DNA from: Jacaranda mimosifolia | Taxonomy: Eukaryota; Streptophyta; Magnoliopsida; Lamiales; Bignoniaceae | NCBI GenBank assembly: GCA_018894105.1 | Contig: CM032122.1 | Span: forward strand, 33,387,404 to 33,451,403 | Reading direction: 5' to 3' | DNA length: 64,000 nucleotides | Shown: piece by piece, positions 34,310 through 44,995 of the stretch | Position numbering within the stretch: the first letter of the stretch is position 1 | Layout: each line of letters opens with the position of its first letter | Program-made: the position numbers and the translations under genes | The notes under the pieces: model-generated | The model's input: only the letters and a program-made list of their open reading frames with translations | Databases searched by the model: none | Told to the model about the DNA's origin: nothing

Positions 34310-34915
34310 GTTGGAATTAATTAGGACTTCTAGATAGTATGTTAAGTGGAGAAAAGATGAGAATTCTTTTGGGATCTCAATCTCACATTGAAAAAGTAAA
34401 AGAGAGTCCTTTTATTAGGTGAATCTCTTATTAAGCTATTGGATTATTTTAAGGTTTTTTGGGAGAGTGTCCAGGTGCATGGGAATTATATATATTGGTT
34501 GAATATATATATATATATAATAATCAAGCCTTAGCACGTGCACGATGCGGCATGGATTAAATTCAAATTATATTTTAATTCAAAATTTAATTAAATATGT
34601 AATTTATTTAATTATTTGAATTACGTTTTTAATCAGAAACAATGTGATTATTAAGAAAAAGACAAGACTGTTAAAATCAGTGCATTGTTTAAACTAACAA
34701 TCATAATTGTTGTGAATAGTTGTTGTAACCTTATATAAGGGGAATTAATCCACATAAAATTATCATGTATTTTTAAAAGAAAAGTATTATTAATCTCCAC
34801 CGAAAGATATTCTCATACTCTTCGAATTGTTCTCAATATCAACAGAAATTCTATCTTTAGTAGGAATTTCAGAGTACTGACTGTAATTCCTTGGGTGTCT
34901 TAGTTGAATCCTAGG
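34310..34915 (+). repeat. Probable Copia 3' LTR
   Basis: Starts near TTGGAATTAATTAGGAC right after the polypurine tract and holds a TATA box (TTATATAAGG, 34,731-34,740). The right end is uncertain because no 5' LTR remains for comparison; the LTR may extend further right. The first base pair of the expected TGTTGG start appears changed to CGTTGG. Confidence 0.55.
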
Positions 34916-35299
34916 GGTGAATTGCCATAGTTCTTGCAGCACAAATAATGGGTACAATTATCACCTTGGGGACAGTGTAGAGGTTTTCTGCATGCAATTA
35001 GGCACATTAGGCTTACAACTTTTCAATACATTTTCTTGCAAAGACGAGCTCCATGATGGAACCAAACGTGGATCTAATTTTATTGTTGATAAAGAAGAGA
35101 TGGAGTTAAAGAAAAAATTTGAGACTGATTACTTGTCGATAAACTAGTCAAGGAGTTTGAGAGTTTATTTTAAAATTTTTACGAATTTAGATATGGAATT
35201 AAAGATGCAATATTTACAGAACTAGGAATGAAATTTTTTGGTAAAAAATTCTTAGAAATGGATTTTAGATCGGCCTCAAGTTTCAGAGATTACAATTAT
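34916..35299 (+). other. Unassigned sequence between Copia LTR and segment B
   Basis: A 76-codon frame (34,917-35,147) is open but shows no domain. The sequence may be the rest of the Copia LTR or flanking host DNA. I see no match elsewhere in the window. Confidence 0.4.
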
Positions 35300-36480
35300 T
35301 CAGTCTGCCGTCTAACAGTGATATGGCTTTTCTGGCACAAGTTGGGGGACCTCTTCCCAGTACATTCATTTAATAAAATTAAATAAAAAAATATAATATA
35401 AAATTAATTTGTTGTGCTTTTATAAATAAATGTTAGAAATTTTCATGTTTGATTAATAAATACTATCATTTTATAAAATAATTATTTTATGTTCAGCATC
35501 AAATAGTAATATAACTATATCTTTCATCTTATTTGACATATAATTTTGCATTATAATGAGATAACTTATTAGATTATATACTTATTTCATTAATCATTTT
35601 CATGGTATGCAGTTGCAATTAGGTCACAAATTGCTAATCAGCAACCTTCGGTCACAAATTGCAAGACCCAAAATTAGGTCAATTTTATAGGCTTCTCAAC
35701 TTTTGTAAGGGTGGTAAAATGGGCGGGCTCAAATGGATTTGGTTTGGGTTTGAGTAGAATATTGAGCTCAAAATGAATTGGGTTTAATATGAGTTTATGT
35801 AGCTGGATTGAAGATGGGTTGGGTTCAAAATGAATTGGATTGCGTTCAAAATAGTTCCAATGCCCAAAAACCTTTTGATTCATTTTATTTATTCAAAATA
35901 ATTAATTTAAAAAATAATAATAGTATTATTATACTTTTTACATCTTATTCCATGCACAATATTTTTACAATATCATGAGATAATTTATTGAATTATACGC
36001 TTATTTTATTATTTCTTTTCATAAAATGCAGTTGCATTAGAAAATAAATTATAAGTAGTAATTATTTTGTAACAAATTGATAATTTTCTATGAAATTATA
36101 TAATTGTTGCATCAACAAGTGTAGATCAAAATTTCCACAATGAATATGTTAATTTTTCTTTTTTCAAAAACTAATAGACATGACGTACTCGTCAATTTTA
36201 CAATCAGCACGCCATATTAGCTAAGCAACAAGTTTACAAATATTTTGGATTAATAGATACAATATTTATTCTTATGACTTCAAAATACTATTCATACATT
36301 AGAATTTATATTTTGAAAGAATTCTAAACAACTAATTTGTTAATATGTTCAAGTTCAAGTTCAAGATGCTTACTTTAATTTAGAAATTATTACTTATACA
36401 AAAGCATGAGATTTAAATAAAAAAGATGAAATTAAATTAAAATAGATTTGTGATGCTAAAACCTATTTTAGACCAAAAAC
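35300..36480 (+). repeat. Segment B part 1: paralogue of NLR upstream region
   Basis: Aligns with 6,270-7,310 (ATATGGCTTTTCTGGCACAAG, ATCAAATAGTAATATAAC, GCAGTTGCAATTAGG, TATAATTGTTGCATCAACA, ATTTAAATAA). It has one internal imperfect duplication (35,520-35,640 against 35,945-36,060) and an inserted MITE-like block. It continues beyond the transposons at 41,264, 61,565 and 63,098. Confidence 0.8.
35695..35880. mobile_element. hAT-like MITE fragment in segment B
   Basis: Begins AAGGGTGGTAAAATGGGCGGG and is rich in GGGTTTGGGTT, AATGAATTGGGTT and TTCAAAATGAATTGGATT repeats, a composition typical of non-autonomous hAT-type elements in dicots. It is absent from segment A. No clean inverted end or TSD could be fixed. 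Confidence 0.35.
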
Positions 36481-36485
36481 CTTAT

Positions 36486-37553
36486 TGATGATGCTAAAGT
36501 CTGAAAGCTGGAGAATTGGGCCCAGGCTCACTTTAGTTGACCAGGAAGTTGGTTGGAAATGAATGTGGTGATGAAAGCAGGTCGAGTCCTACAACCAAGC
36601 AACACACGTGACGTTAACCGAGGAGGCCCTTGGCTAAGGCACTCCAACGCTCAAGTCAGTATAATCGACCAAAATTTAGAGCAGTAGAACGAGGGCCAAA
36701 GTTATAGTGAACATATCTCATGACATGGTTGCGATAAGGTATTTATAGTCCCAAGTGGGAGATCAAAATGTTCATGGTACCCTTGATCTTGTAGAGAGGG
36801 CCTTTGTCCTTATATGAGGGTTTTTAAGTCTTTTCCTTGTCTGGAATCTTCCTTCTAGGTGGCATGCCCTTCATCCTTTTAGGATATGGCAGAGATCTCT
36901 GCATTTAATGTGGAGGCAAGCCGCCTGTCAGTGTATTTAATGTGCCAGAGTGGTGGTTGAGTGCATGTAATGCGACAACGACTAGTGGCGAGAGAAATCT
37001 TCCTATATCGCAGGTTAACCTATTCTGGTCGAGATGTCTCCCCGGCCGTGGGCCTCTCCGCCCACTCTGGTTGAATGCATGACTTCTTCGGGTCCACTTA
37101 TTCTGGTCGAGATGTCTCCCTAGCCATAGATCTCTCCGCCCACTTTGGTTGAATGCATGCTTCTTTGGGTCTACCTATTCTGGTCAAGATGTCTCCCCGG
37201 CCATGGGTCTCTCTGCCTACTCTAGTTGAATGCATGACCTTTTTGGGTCGACCTATTCTGGTCAAAATATCTCCCCAGGCGTGGGTCTCTCTGCCCATTC
37301 TAGTCAAATGCATAACTTCTTTTGGGCGACCAATTCTGATTGAGAAGTCTCCCCAGACGTGGGTCTCTCCATCCACTCTGGTTGAATGCATGACTTCATC
37401 AGGTCAAGATGACTCTCTGGCAACGGGCCTTTTGACCATAGCCTGATTGATTGAAGAAAGACTAATAGCCTTTATTAGTCAAATAACCCAATGTAGTCTT
37501 GGGTTTGGGCGGTTCTATTGGGCCTGTTGGGCTAGTCTTACTTCCCCATTTCA
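36486..37553 (-). repeat. 3' LTR (left) of the deletion-derivative element, with 78-bp repeats
   Basis: 1,068 bp. Five tandem units of 77-78 bp start at 37,019, 37,097, 37,174, 37,252 and 37,330, each with CTATTCTGGTCGAGATGTCT and GGTCTCTCCGCCCACTCTGG variants. Because 78 is a multiple of three, long frames stay open on both strands (37,098-37,446); these are not genes. Confidence 0.85.
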
Positions 37554-37968
37554 GGAGTCCCCCACTCTCGAGCCCTAATCAAGCTCGCAATGAGAAGGAG
37601 TGGGAAATAGTTGATTTTCTTCATTTTGTCGACCTTAAATTTTGATCATTCTTTAATAACTGATTCAAAACCAATTTGATCATGCGACTACGTGGTCGAC
37701 TTGATCGATTGTTGTGCTTCTGCATTGTTGCCGATAGCTAAGCTGAAAGTTGGGCATATATTTGATCACTTATTATCTGCATAAGTTGCAACATTGTCAA
37801 GGTTACCACCTGCTCTGGTTGGGGACTTGGTCCAGCCACATCCTGCTCTTACTGGGGATGAGGGGGAGGAGTTAGAGACCTTTTGGCCTTATTCCTTTTG
37901 GAAACAGCTCTCCTCGTATTTACCATTTCTCAAGTTACGGACTATATTTCCCACAGATGGCGCCAAAT
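37554..37968 (-). pseudogene. Residual internal region: PBS and gag start
   Basis: On the minus strand, TTTGGCGCCATCTGTGGG follows the LTR end GCATCATCA. About 30 bases later an ATG (near 37,924) opens a frame beginning MVNTRRAVSKRNKAKRSL and rich in Pro, as in Tat/Athila gag N-termini. The frame is stopped near 37,848 and only weak gag-like sequence (LTMLQLMQIISDQIYAQL) remains before the polypurine tract. The rest of gag-pol has been deleted. Confidence 0.65.
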
Positions 37969-37975
37969 GATGATG

Positions 37976-40600
37976 CTTGTTGGTTGTTGTGCAAGATAAA
38001 TAATGCAAACAATTACGCAAGTGTACATGTCGCAACAAGTTATAAAGTAATGAGAAGAGTGTCGATCCCACAAGGAACTAAATTATTCACTACTAATTAT
38101 TAATTTATCACACACTTGTTTTATTCAAACAAAATCAATTAAATAAGAATTAAAACTAAACTAATGAAAATAAGAAAAATTGTACTGATAAAGATTTCTA
38201 TTAGGATATAGAAGCCTAGAATTATGATTTTCATCAATCGAATAAGTTGATTACATAATTTCCCCCCCATGAAATTAATAACAGGTTATTAGTCTTGATT
38301 CTTATGCAATTATTAGGTTCTTCTAAATTACCCGCAATCAAATCCCTAATGTATTCAATTCTCTATATTTCTATGTGAATTAAACTAAATTTTGGATAAG
38401 GTTATACCACTCAACTAACTCCTTAGGGCAAGCAGATATATTTCTATCCTACTCACAAATTAATTAATTCATCAATTTGAACAATTAATCCTAAGGTCTT
38501 CTATTGTCAATCAATCCCTATATTTTCTTTCCTCCTCTGGGGTTTAAAGATGCACTTGACTGTTGATCAGACAATCAAATAGAAAAAACACAAAATAGAA
38601 GAAACAACCTTAAGCGCTACTAATTTCATGGAAGAAAATCATGCATCAATTTATTCAAAAGAATCCATCATAATTCTAGAGTAACAACTTAGTTTATGAT
38701 TGAATTGTCAAACAAAATATGAATAAATCGAAACATCGTTTCAAATCCAGAATTAAAAACAAAATCAAAGGGAGAAGAAGAAACTCTATTCCTAGATGAA
38801 TCTGATCTCCACTTTGTCATCCTCTGAATCCCGAATTCTCGTGATACTTCTAATATCCAAAATAAAAAATCCAAAAACCCCCTAACTAAGTGTCTGAAAG
38901 GCCTATTTATAACTGATTAAAAGAGTCTTCTGATTAGAATAGGACTCGAATAAATAAAAAGACTTTCTGCCCATCCTTGATTGGATCATGAGGTGTTATC
39001 CTGTTAGCATTCCCACCAACTTGTGTCAATTTGTCCCCTTTTGTAGCTTATCCACTCATATTCCTGTAATTCCAAATTTTCATCAATTAACAAGAGAATT
39101 ATAATTTTTTAAACAAGAAAATTATTTGTTAAGTCCTAAACATGATATTAAAATTAATACTAATATGGACTTAACAAATATCCCCAAACTTAATATGTTG
39201 CTCGCCCTCGAGCAATGCAAAGAAAAGACTCAAAGACACTAAAAGAAAAACAAATCAACACAAACATGCATATACAAAAACATCACTTCTTTTTGCTACT
39301 CTCAAAACTACTTCAAAGCTATGCTCGTAGTCAACCACAATTGCGATCTAATTTCACTATACACAAATAAACAGATACAATGTTCAAATGAATCCCCCGT
39401 GTATGTGTGTGCTTTCTCTACAAGTAATTACTGGCAATTTGGATTAATTTATGCACAAGTACAAGACTCTACTCTAATACTCCATAGGTTTGCTTTTCAT
39501 CTCTCTCTCCACTAATGTAGTATACACTAAATAAAGGATCATTTAGGACTTTCATAGCTTGTAATGTAGGCTTGGGTAAAGATAGAAAAAATATGGATAA
39601 TACTGAATTAATACCTACAACATATGTTCATCATCACCTCTTAATTCTCCCCCAAATTTATTGAACAATACTTCTCAGTTTCTTTCTTTCTCTATTTTTC
39701 ATAATTTTTTTTCGGTGCTCATGCTACTATGCATTTTTTTTTTGTTTTTTTTTTTGGTTTTCTTTTTTTTTTTTTTGGTTTTCTTTTTCTTTTTTTATTT
39801 TTGAAGGAGGAAGAAAATGAAACTCATGGGCACCATACTATTTGTTCCCATCTCCATAAGAAATTCAAATAGATCTAACAAGTAATTATAGAATTTATTT
39901 GGTGGGACCATGTGTTTAGGCTGATTGTTGAGTTAGTTGACAAACGAAAAGGATATTTAAAAATAGGCTCAAGAAGGGATCCAAGGGATATAAAATCATT
40001 TGGTAGGCTTGAAAGGCTCAAACGGGTCAAAAATGCCGTAAGTCATTTCCTTTAATTGAGTATTTTTTAGGATTTCACCTTGATAGGGAATCAAACAAAT
40101 TCTAGAGTTTAAAGTATTACGTATGTAACTCATGCATAAATGTCCTCTAAACTAACCAATAACTAGAAGTGAGAGAGAGAGTGCTCAAAAATAGGGTATG
40201 TCATCATAGCATTGCTTCTACTCAAAGAGCACAGTTCCATCATCACACAAGTATAATTTTTCACGAAATATAAAATTAAAGTAGTAATATTTTCATTGAT
40301 TTAAGAAGATTAATTTTTGTACATGCAAGACATCGACTCAATTACTGAACCCTAATCAAAATCAAAACAACAAAAAATAAAAGAACACAAGGGACTAAAA
40401 ATTGATGCGCAAAGCACCCCCAAACTTGAGAGGTACTTTGCCCACAAAGTACTAATACTAAGATAGAGAAAGTAAGAAAATAAGACACTAACATGGACAA
40501 TGACAAAGAGAGCAATAAAAATAAATAAATAAGAAGAAAAAAAATTAAAGCGAAGAAAAAAAAAGGAAGAGAATATGCCCTGATTAATCATCGGTGTTAT
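37976..40600 (-). mobile_element. Athila-like LTR and 3' internal fragment
   Basis: A candidate LTR spans 37,976-39,179; read on the minus strand it starts TGTTAAGTCCATATTAG and ends CAACAAGCA. It is preceded on that strand by AAGTTTGGGGATATT (39,180-39,194), a polypurine tract typical of Athila-like elements, next to GCTCGAGGGCGAGCAAC. The remaining 39,195-40,600 is AT-rich, with (T)n blocks at 39,737-39,800 and a second CCCCCAAACTTGAG block at about 40,419. No coding domain is seen. Its other LTR is missing, probably removed by the deletion that also took part of the host LTR. Confidence 0.55.
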
Positions 40601-41263
40601 CATATTGATGTGTTTTTAAATCTTTTCCTTGTCTAGAATCCTCTTTCCAAGTGTCGTGCCCTCCATCTTTTTGGGATATGGTAGAGCTCTCTGCATTTAA
40701 TGTGGAGGCAAGCTGCCTATCAGTATATTTAATGTGGCAGAGTGGTGGTTGAGTGCATTTACTGCGACTGGTGGCAAGAGAAGTCTTTCTGTCTTGTAGG
40801 TCGACCTATTCTGCTCGAGATATCTCCCCAGTCGTAGGTCTCTCCGCCTACTCTAGTTGAATGCATGACTTCTTCGGGTCAACCTATTTTGGTCGAGATG
40901 TCTCCCCAGTCGTGGGTCTTTCCACCTACTTTGGTCGAATGCATGACGTCTTCGGGTCTACCTTTTTGATCGAGATGTCTCTCCGGCTGTGGGTCTCTCC
41001 ACCCACTCTGGTCGAATGCATGACCTATTCGGGTTGACTTATTCTAGTCCATCTATCTCCCTGGCTATGGGTCTCTCCGCCCACTCTGGTCGAATGCATG
41101 GCTTAATTGGGTTAAGACGACTCTCTGGCAACTGGCCTTTAGATCATAGCCTGATCGATTGAAGAAAGACTGATAGCCTTTATTGGTCAATTAGCCCAAC
41201 ATATTCTTGGGTTTAAGTTGGTTCTATTGGGCCTGTTAGGCTAGTTTTACTTCCCCATATCAT
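40600..41263 (-). repeat. 5' LTR (right, truncated) of the deletion-derivative element
   Basis: Aligns with 36,820-37,553 of the left LTR. It has four tandem 77-78 bp units (starts 40,805, 40,883, 40,961, 41,038) against five on the left. The end reads CTTCCCCATATCA. Confidence 0.85.
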
Positions 41264-41397
41264 TTATATATACTTTACATATTTTTTTTCATATTGCAAT
41301 ACAGATTCATTGCATCAAGGTGAATATTATACGACCGTTGTCAATAAGTAGATTGTAAGTTGAATTGTTGTATTATAGTACGTAGTTCCACATATGT
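41264..41397 (+). repeat. Segment B part 2
   Basis: Matches 7,300-7,425 of segment A (CATATTGCAATAC, GGTGAATATTATA, GAATTGTTGTATTATAG). It lies between the deletion-derivative element and the outer chromovirus. Confidence 0.85.
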
Positions 41398-44300
41398 TGT
41401 AATTCCTTAACTTTTTCCATATTTATTTAATTACTTTATCCTATGTTTAATTTTATTCATTTATTTTTTTTTAACTTTATTTACTTATTCTATAGTTAGA
41501 AGATATAATATATATGTGTGTGTATATATATATTTGGCACTAGATTTACCTCTTGGTTACATAGTGAGAATTACTATTTAAGGTCATAAATAAATAAATA
41601 TATATATATTAGATATTTCAATTCTTGGGAAAATAAATTATAATTTTCTTATACTAATATTATATTATTACTAGGAATTAATAATTGAGACCTTATGAAT
41701 TAATAATAAAGATATCAGATTTATTATAGAATTTTCCTAGTCCTAGAAGATAAATAACTAGAGTTCTAATTGAAGTAAAACATTTCTCCCATTATATATA
41801 GTTCATATAATTCAACACCCTAGTCTCACAATTAAATAAAAAAAAGCTGCAGAAGAATAAAAGACGAAGGGAGAATGAGGGAAGAGGCCAGCGGCCACAA
41901 GATTTTGTTTTTCTTTTCACTCAAGGCACATCATCTCCATCGGAAGTAGTGAAGAAAAGGTAATTTTCATCCTTTAATTATACTTGCGGCGATAAATTAG
42001 ATATGAAAATTTGAGATTTTAGATGCCTATATCATCTAGTATTTTAATAAGTAGATTTTGTACTTTTACACATAAAGGAAAAACGAAAGCATCTCCCAAC
42101 TCCTTAGAGAAATAGCCCAGCTGTCTCACCTTTGCTTGTCCTTTTCCTTGTCAACCTGCCATAGTATGTTTACTTTATTGTACCCTTTACACTATCGAAA
42201 ACTTTATTGCTTTCCAATGCAGAATATCATAATATAGAAGTTTTATTTGCCAATGTCTGGTCCTATCAAATTCATAGTTTTCTTCTTTTTTTTTCTCTTT
42301 TCTTTTCATGGAATTTAATTCCTGCAAAAGATGATATTAGAGATATATGTATTTGTGGTTATATATATATTTAAGTGTAGAACTTGGCGGTTGCTTAGTA
42401 GGTATGGAGATATATATATATATATATATGTATATTGAAATCTAACAAAACAATTACGGCATGTTTAATTTTGTAGCCATACATATTTATATATAAGATA
42501 GCTTACAACCTATTTAGTCTAGGTATATATTACATATCAACACATAAATCCCATGCCTTGGAAGGAGTAGGCTTGAGTAGCTAGATATAACCATGTATCA
42601 TCTTCTTTTCCTTTTGGCTTGTCTACATCATAATGGTACACACATGTCATACCCAATTAAAAATGAAAAAGAAAACTTTCTTGTCACATGTGTATTACAA
42701 TATATATACACATATATATAGACTTGACCGTGTATTATGTTTGGATATATATATGTATATGCGTTTAATGGATTTAGAGAGTGTATGTGTTTATTCATAT
42801 GTATATATAGCCTGGACTCCAACATATATATATATGTATATACTTTGAGGTATGTATCATTGAATATTCTACTATTTATTAGTACTTTAAAAAAAGAGAG
42901 AGATAAAGTTGGGATTTTTAATAATTAAATTGATTTTAATGATTGAAAGCTATCCTTTAACTTTATGTAAAATTAATCTTAATTTTTATTGTTATTTCTT
43001 TTCTTCATTTAATGGAATTTAAATAAGAGTCAAAGCAAGTTTTGGTTATTGTGATGTTTTTCTTAAATTCATGAAAGCAACATTCTTTTCTTTCTTTCTT
43101 TTGTTGATAGGAATTTTCAGATTTATTTTGTATTGAATTCTAGAATTTATTTAGGTTAACTTTCTCACTTATAATTTTGGGATTTTGAATGGACTTTAAA
43201 TGAGAAATATATATATAGTAAAATTATTTTAGTACCAATTAGGATAGTTGGATTTAAGGTACTACGGGTTTATGACACCCATAAGGCTAGTTCTAAGTAA
43301 ATTTTGTCTTGCTAGTCCTTTAAATTAGTGATTGATGTGCTTATTAAATGAATTAGGTGACTGAACAACTGACTTGGTTGACTCTGAGATAGGTGATTGA
43401 TTTCTAGAATCGATCTTGAAAGTGAGTGCCTAAACTTATATGTATTATATAGTATTTTGTTTTAAAACCCAGAAGGATATATGCTACGTAATCTACTGAC
43501 AACTTTTTATTTTACACTGCACTATATATGTATTCCACTGCGCATAAAAAGAAAAATTTTCTTATTTTATTTCTAGATGAAAGAAAACATGTGCTTTTAT
43601 GATCAACTGATTACTGGATTTATTGTTACTGTTAGTTGGATCCAACTTGGTCTGGGTGTGCAAGGGACTTCACCAGGCAGCAACGGGCTTACGTGTTAAA
43701 CCCCAAGCTCCCATGGCTTAATTCCCCAAGCGCGCAATAGAAGCCATTTGTGGTTGAGATGGTCGTAGGATTTCCTGAGGATTTAGGCTTGGGCACTGTT
43801 TTGGTAAGGTTGCACCTTGCCCGGAGCAATACGTGGCTGTTACGGTGGGAGTTATAAGGTTGACTGGTTACAACAAACACTATGTGATTATGGCATTTAA
43901 GTTGTTAGTCTATGAAACTGTTGACTAAATTCTTGTTTCGTTACTACTTGACCGTTTATTGATTTCCACTTATGTTCTTCTCGAATATTTTACTGAACAA
44001 ATCATGTTAAATTCATGAACTCACATTGCCTACACTTGATATTCACTGAGTCTTTTACTCATACTCTATGTTTTTCTTTAATTTCCTTCTAGCAATTTTA
44101 GACCTTAACCGTAGTGAGGATGCTGACCTACTTTTGACGAGAACTAGAACTGAAGGTTTTCTTTTTGTGATGAGGATTTTGCAGTAGTTTTAGCTTTATT
44201 GTCGTGTTGACAAATTATTTCTTCTCCTTTAATGATTTTCTAGTTGAGGGTAGAATATTAGGCATTTTGAGTTTTAGTGTTGCAAGAATTAGTTGAATTA

Positions 44301-44420
44301 TAATGAATGTTGGAGTTTTGTTAATTTAAGACTATGATTTTGGATAGAAGATACTATTTATTTGAGATCAATTTTCACTCCATAAGATAAGGCCATATGG
44401 TTTGGTTTTGGGGCGTTACA
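41398..44420 (+). repeat. 5' LTR of outer chromovirus
   Basis: 3,023 bp. Matches 58,470-61,564 throughout with many small indels, mainly in AT and TATATA microsatellites (for example 42,411-42,430). Small frames inside it are AT-repeat artefacts. Confidence 0.92.
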
Positions 44421-44423
44421 GAG

Positions 44424-44437
44424 TGGTATCAGAGCCC
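44424..44437 (+). other. Primer-binding site of outer chromovirus
   Basis: TGGTATCAGAGCCC, the usual match to the 3' end of initiator tRNA-Met, lies three bases after the 5' LTR. Confidence 0.9.
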
Positions 44438-44990
44438 AAGTTTTAAACTTAGGCTACATTGGGATAAGATTTTTGGACTGTGAAATTTGGGCTTAGAACT
44501 TTTGGAAATTGATTTGAGTGTTTTGGTTTAAGCATTGAAGAGATTGATCAAATTTCACATGATATCAAGGTTTTAAAGAAGTGTTATTAGGTGAGCCAAC
44601 TGATATGATTCAATATTTTGGTACTTGATGATATGATTCATGATATACTATGAGACTTAGATTGAAAACACTCTAGGATTTAATAGTTTTTCTCCCCTTA
44701 AGAAATGTGATCCTTAGTTATTTTCCTTTAAAACAACTGCTTAGAGTACTTTGATATTTTTTTCTTTCTCATTGCTAACCTAGGATTATGTTGGTTTTGT
44801 ATGGTAAGATGGTAAGTCAAAATACGCCTAAATTAGTACACTATTGAGATGCCTCACCTCTTACGATTAAGGTTAGAGGAAGTGAATGATATAGTTCTAG
44901 TTGCAAGCTACTATTGTACGCTAAGAAAAATTATTAATAGATAAGATGAGAATTTTTAGATCAATATAAAAAAAATTAAATTAATTAATT
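44438..44990 (+). other. Leader of outer chromovirus before the nested insertion
   Basis: AT-rich 5' leader sequence up to the insertion point of the inner element. No gag homology recognised; gag appears to be deleted, since protease remnants follow soon after 56,242. Confidence 0.6.
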
Positions 44991-44995
44991 AATTG

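Larger units (their letters stand above)
15985..34915 (+). mobile_element. Ty1/Copia retrotransposon, 5' truncated and twice interrupted
   Basis: Order on the plus strand is partial gag, protease, integrase, RT, RNase H, then a probable 3' LTR: the PR-INT-RT-RH order that defines Copia. It resembles Tork/TNT1-like elements. The 5' LTR and most of gag are missing; homology starts at about 15,985. The integrase is split at 17,081/30,721 by a Tat-type Gypsy element with TSD AGAAG, and the region after it by a 711-bp MITE at 31,296-32,006. Removing both insertions restores a continuous Copia alignment, apart from stops and a deletion in RT. Confidence 0.9.
36486..41263 (-). mobile_element. Deletion-derivative Tat-like element with a split LTR
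   Basis: Left LTR 36,486-37,553 (TGATGATGC...TTTCA) and right LTR pieces 37,969-37,978 and ~40,600-41,263 (ending ATATCA). Flanks CTTAT (36,481-36,485) and TTTAT (41,264-41,268) are a TSD with one change. Minus-strand order: 5' LTR at right, TGGCGCCATCTGTGGG primer site (37,951-37,966), start of gag, polypurine AGTGGGGGACTCC, then 3' LTR at left. The whole internal region is only 37,554-37,968, so it is non-autonomous. The right LTR is broken by an Athila-like insertion and has lost about 340 bp. Confidence 0.75.

Noticed and set aside
34917..35147. 76-codon frame as a small gene
   Set aside because: No domain, no paralogue in the window, and it probably overlaps the Copia LTR end.
37019..37405. 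CRISPR-like array from regularly spaced repeats
   Set aside because: The units are contiguous 78-bp tandem repeats without unique spacers, inside an LTR of a plant retroelement.
37098..37446. Long opposite-strand frames as a repeat-protein gene
   Set aside because: They are the product of a tandem repeat whose period is a multiple of three within an LTR; both strands are equally open.
42628..42928. Frames rich in Tyr/Ile in the outer chromovirus LTR
   Set aside because: They are translations of TATATA/CATATA microsatellite DNA.
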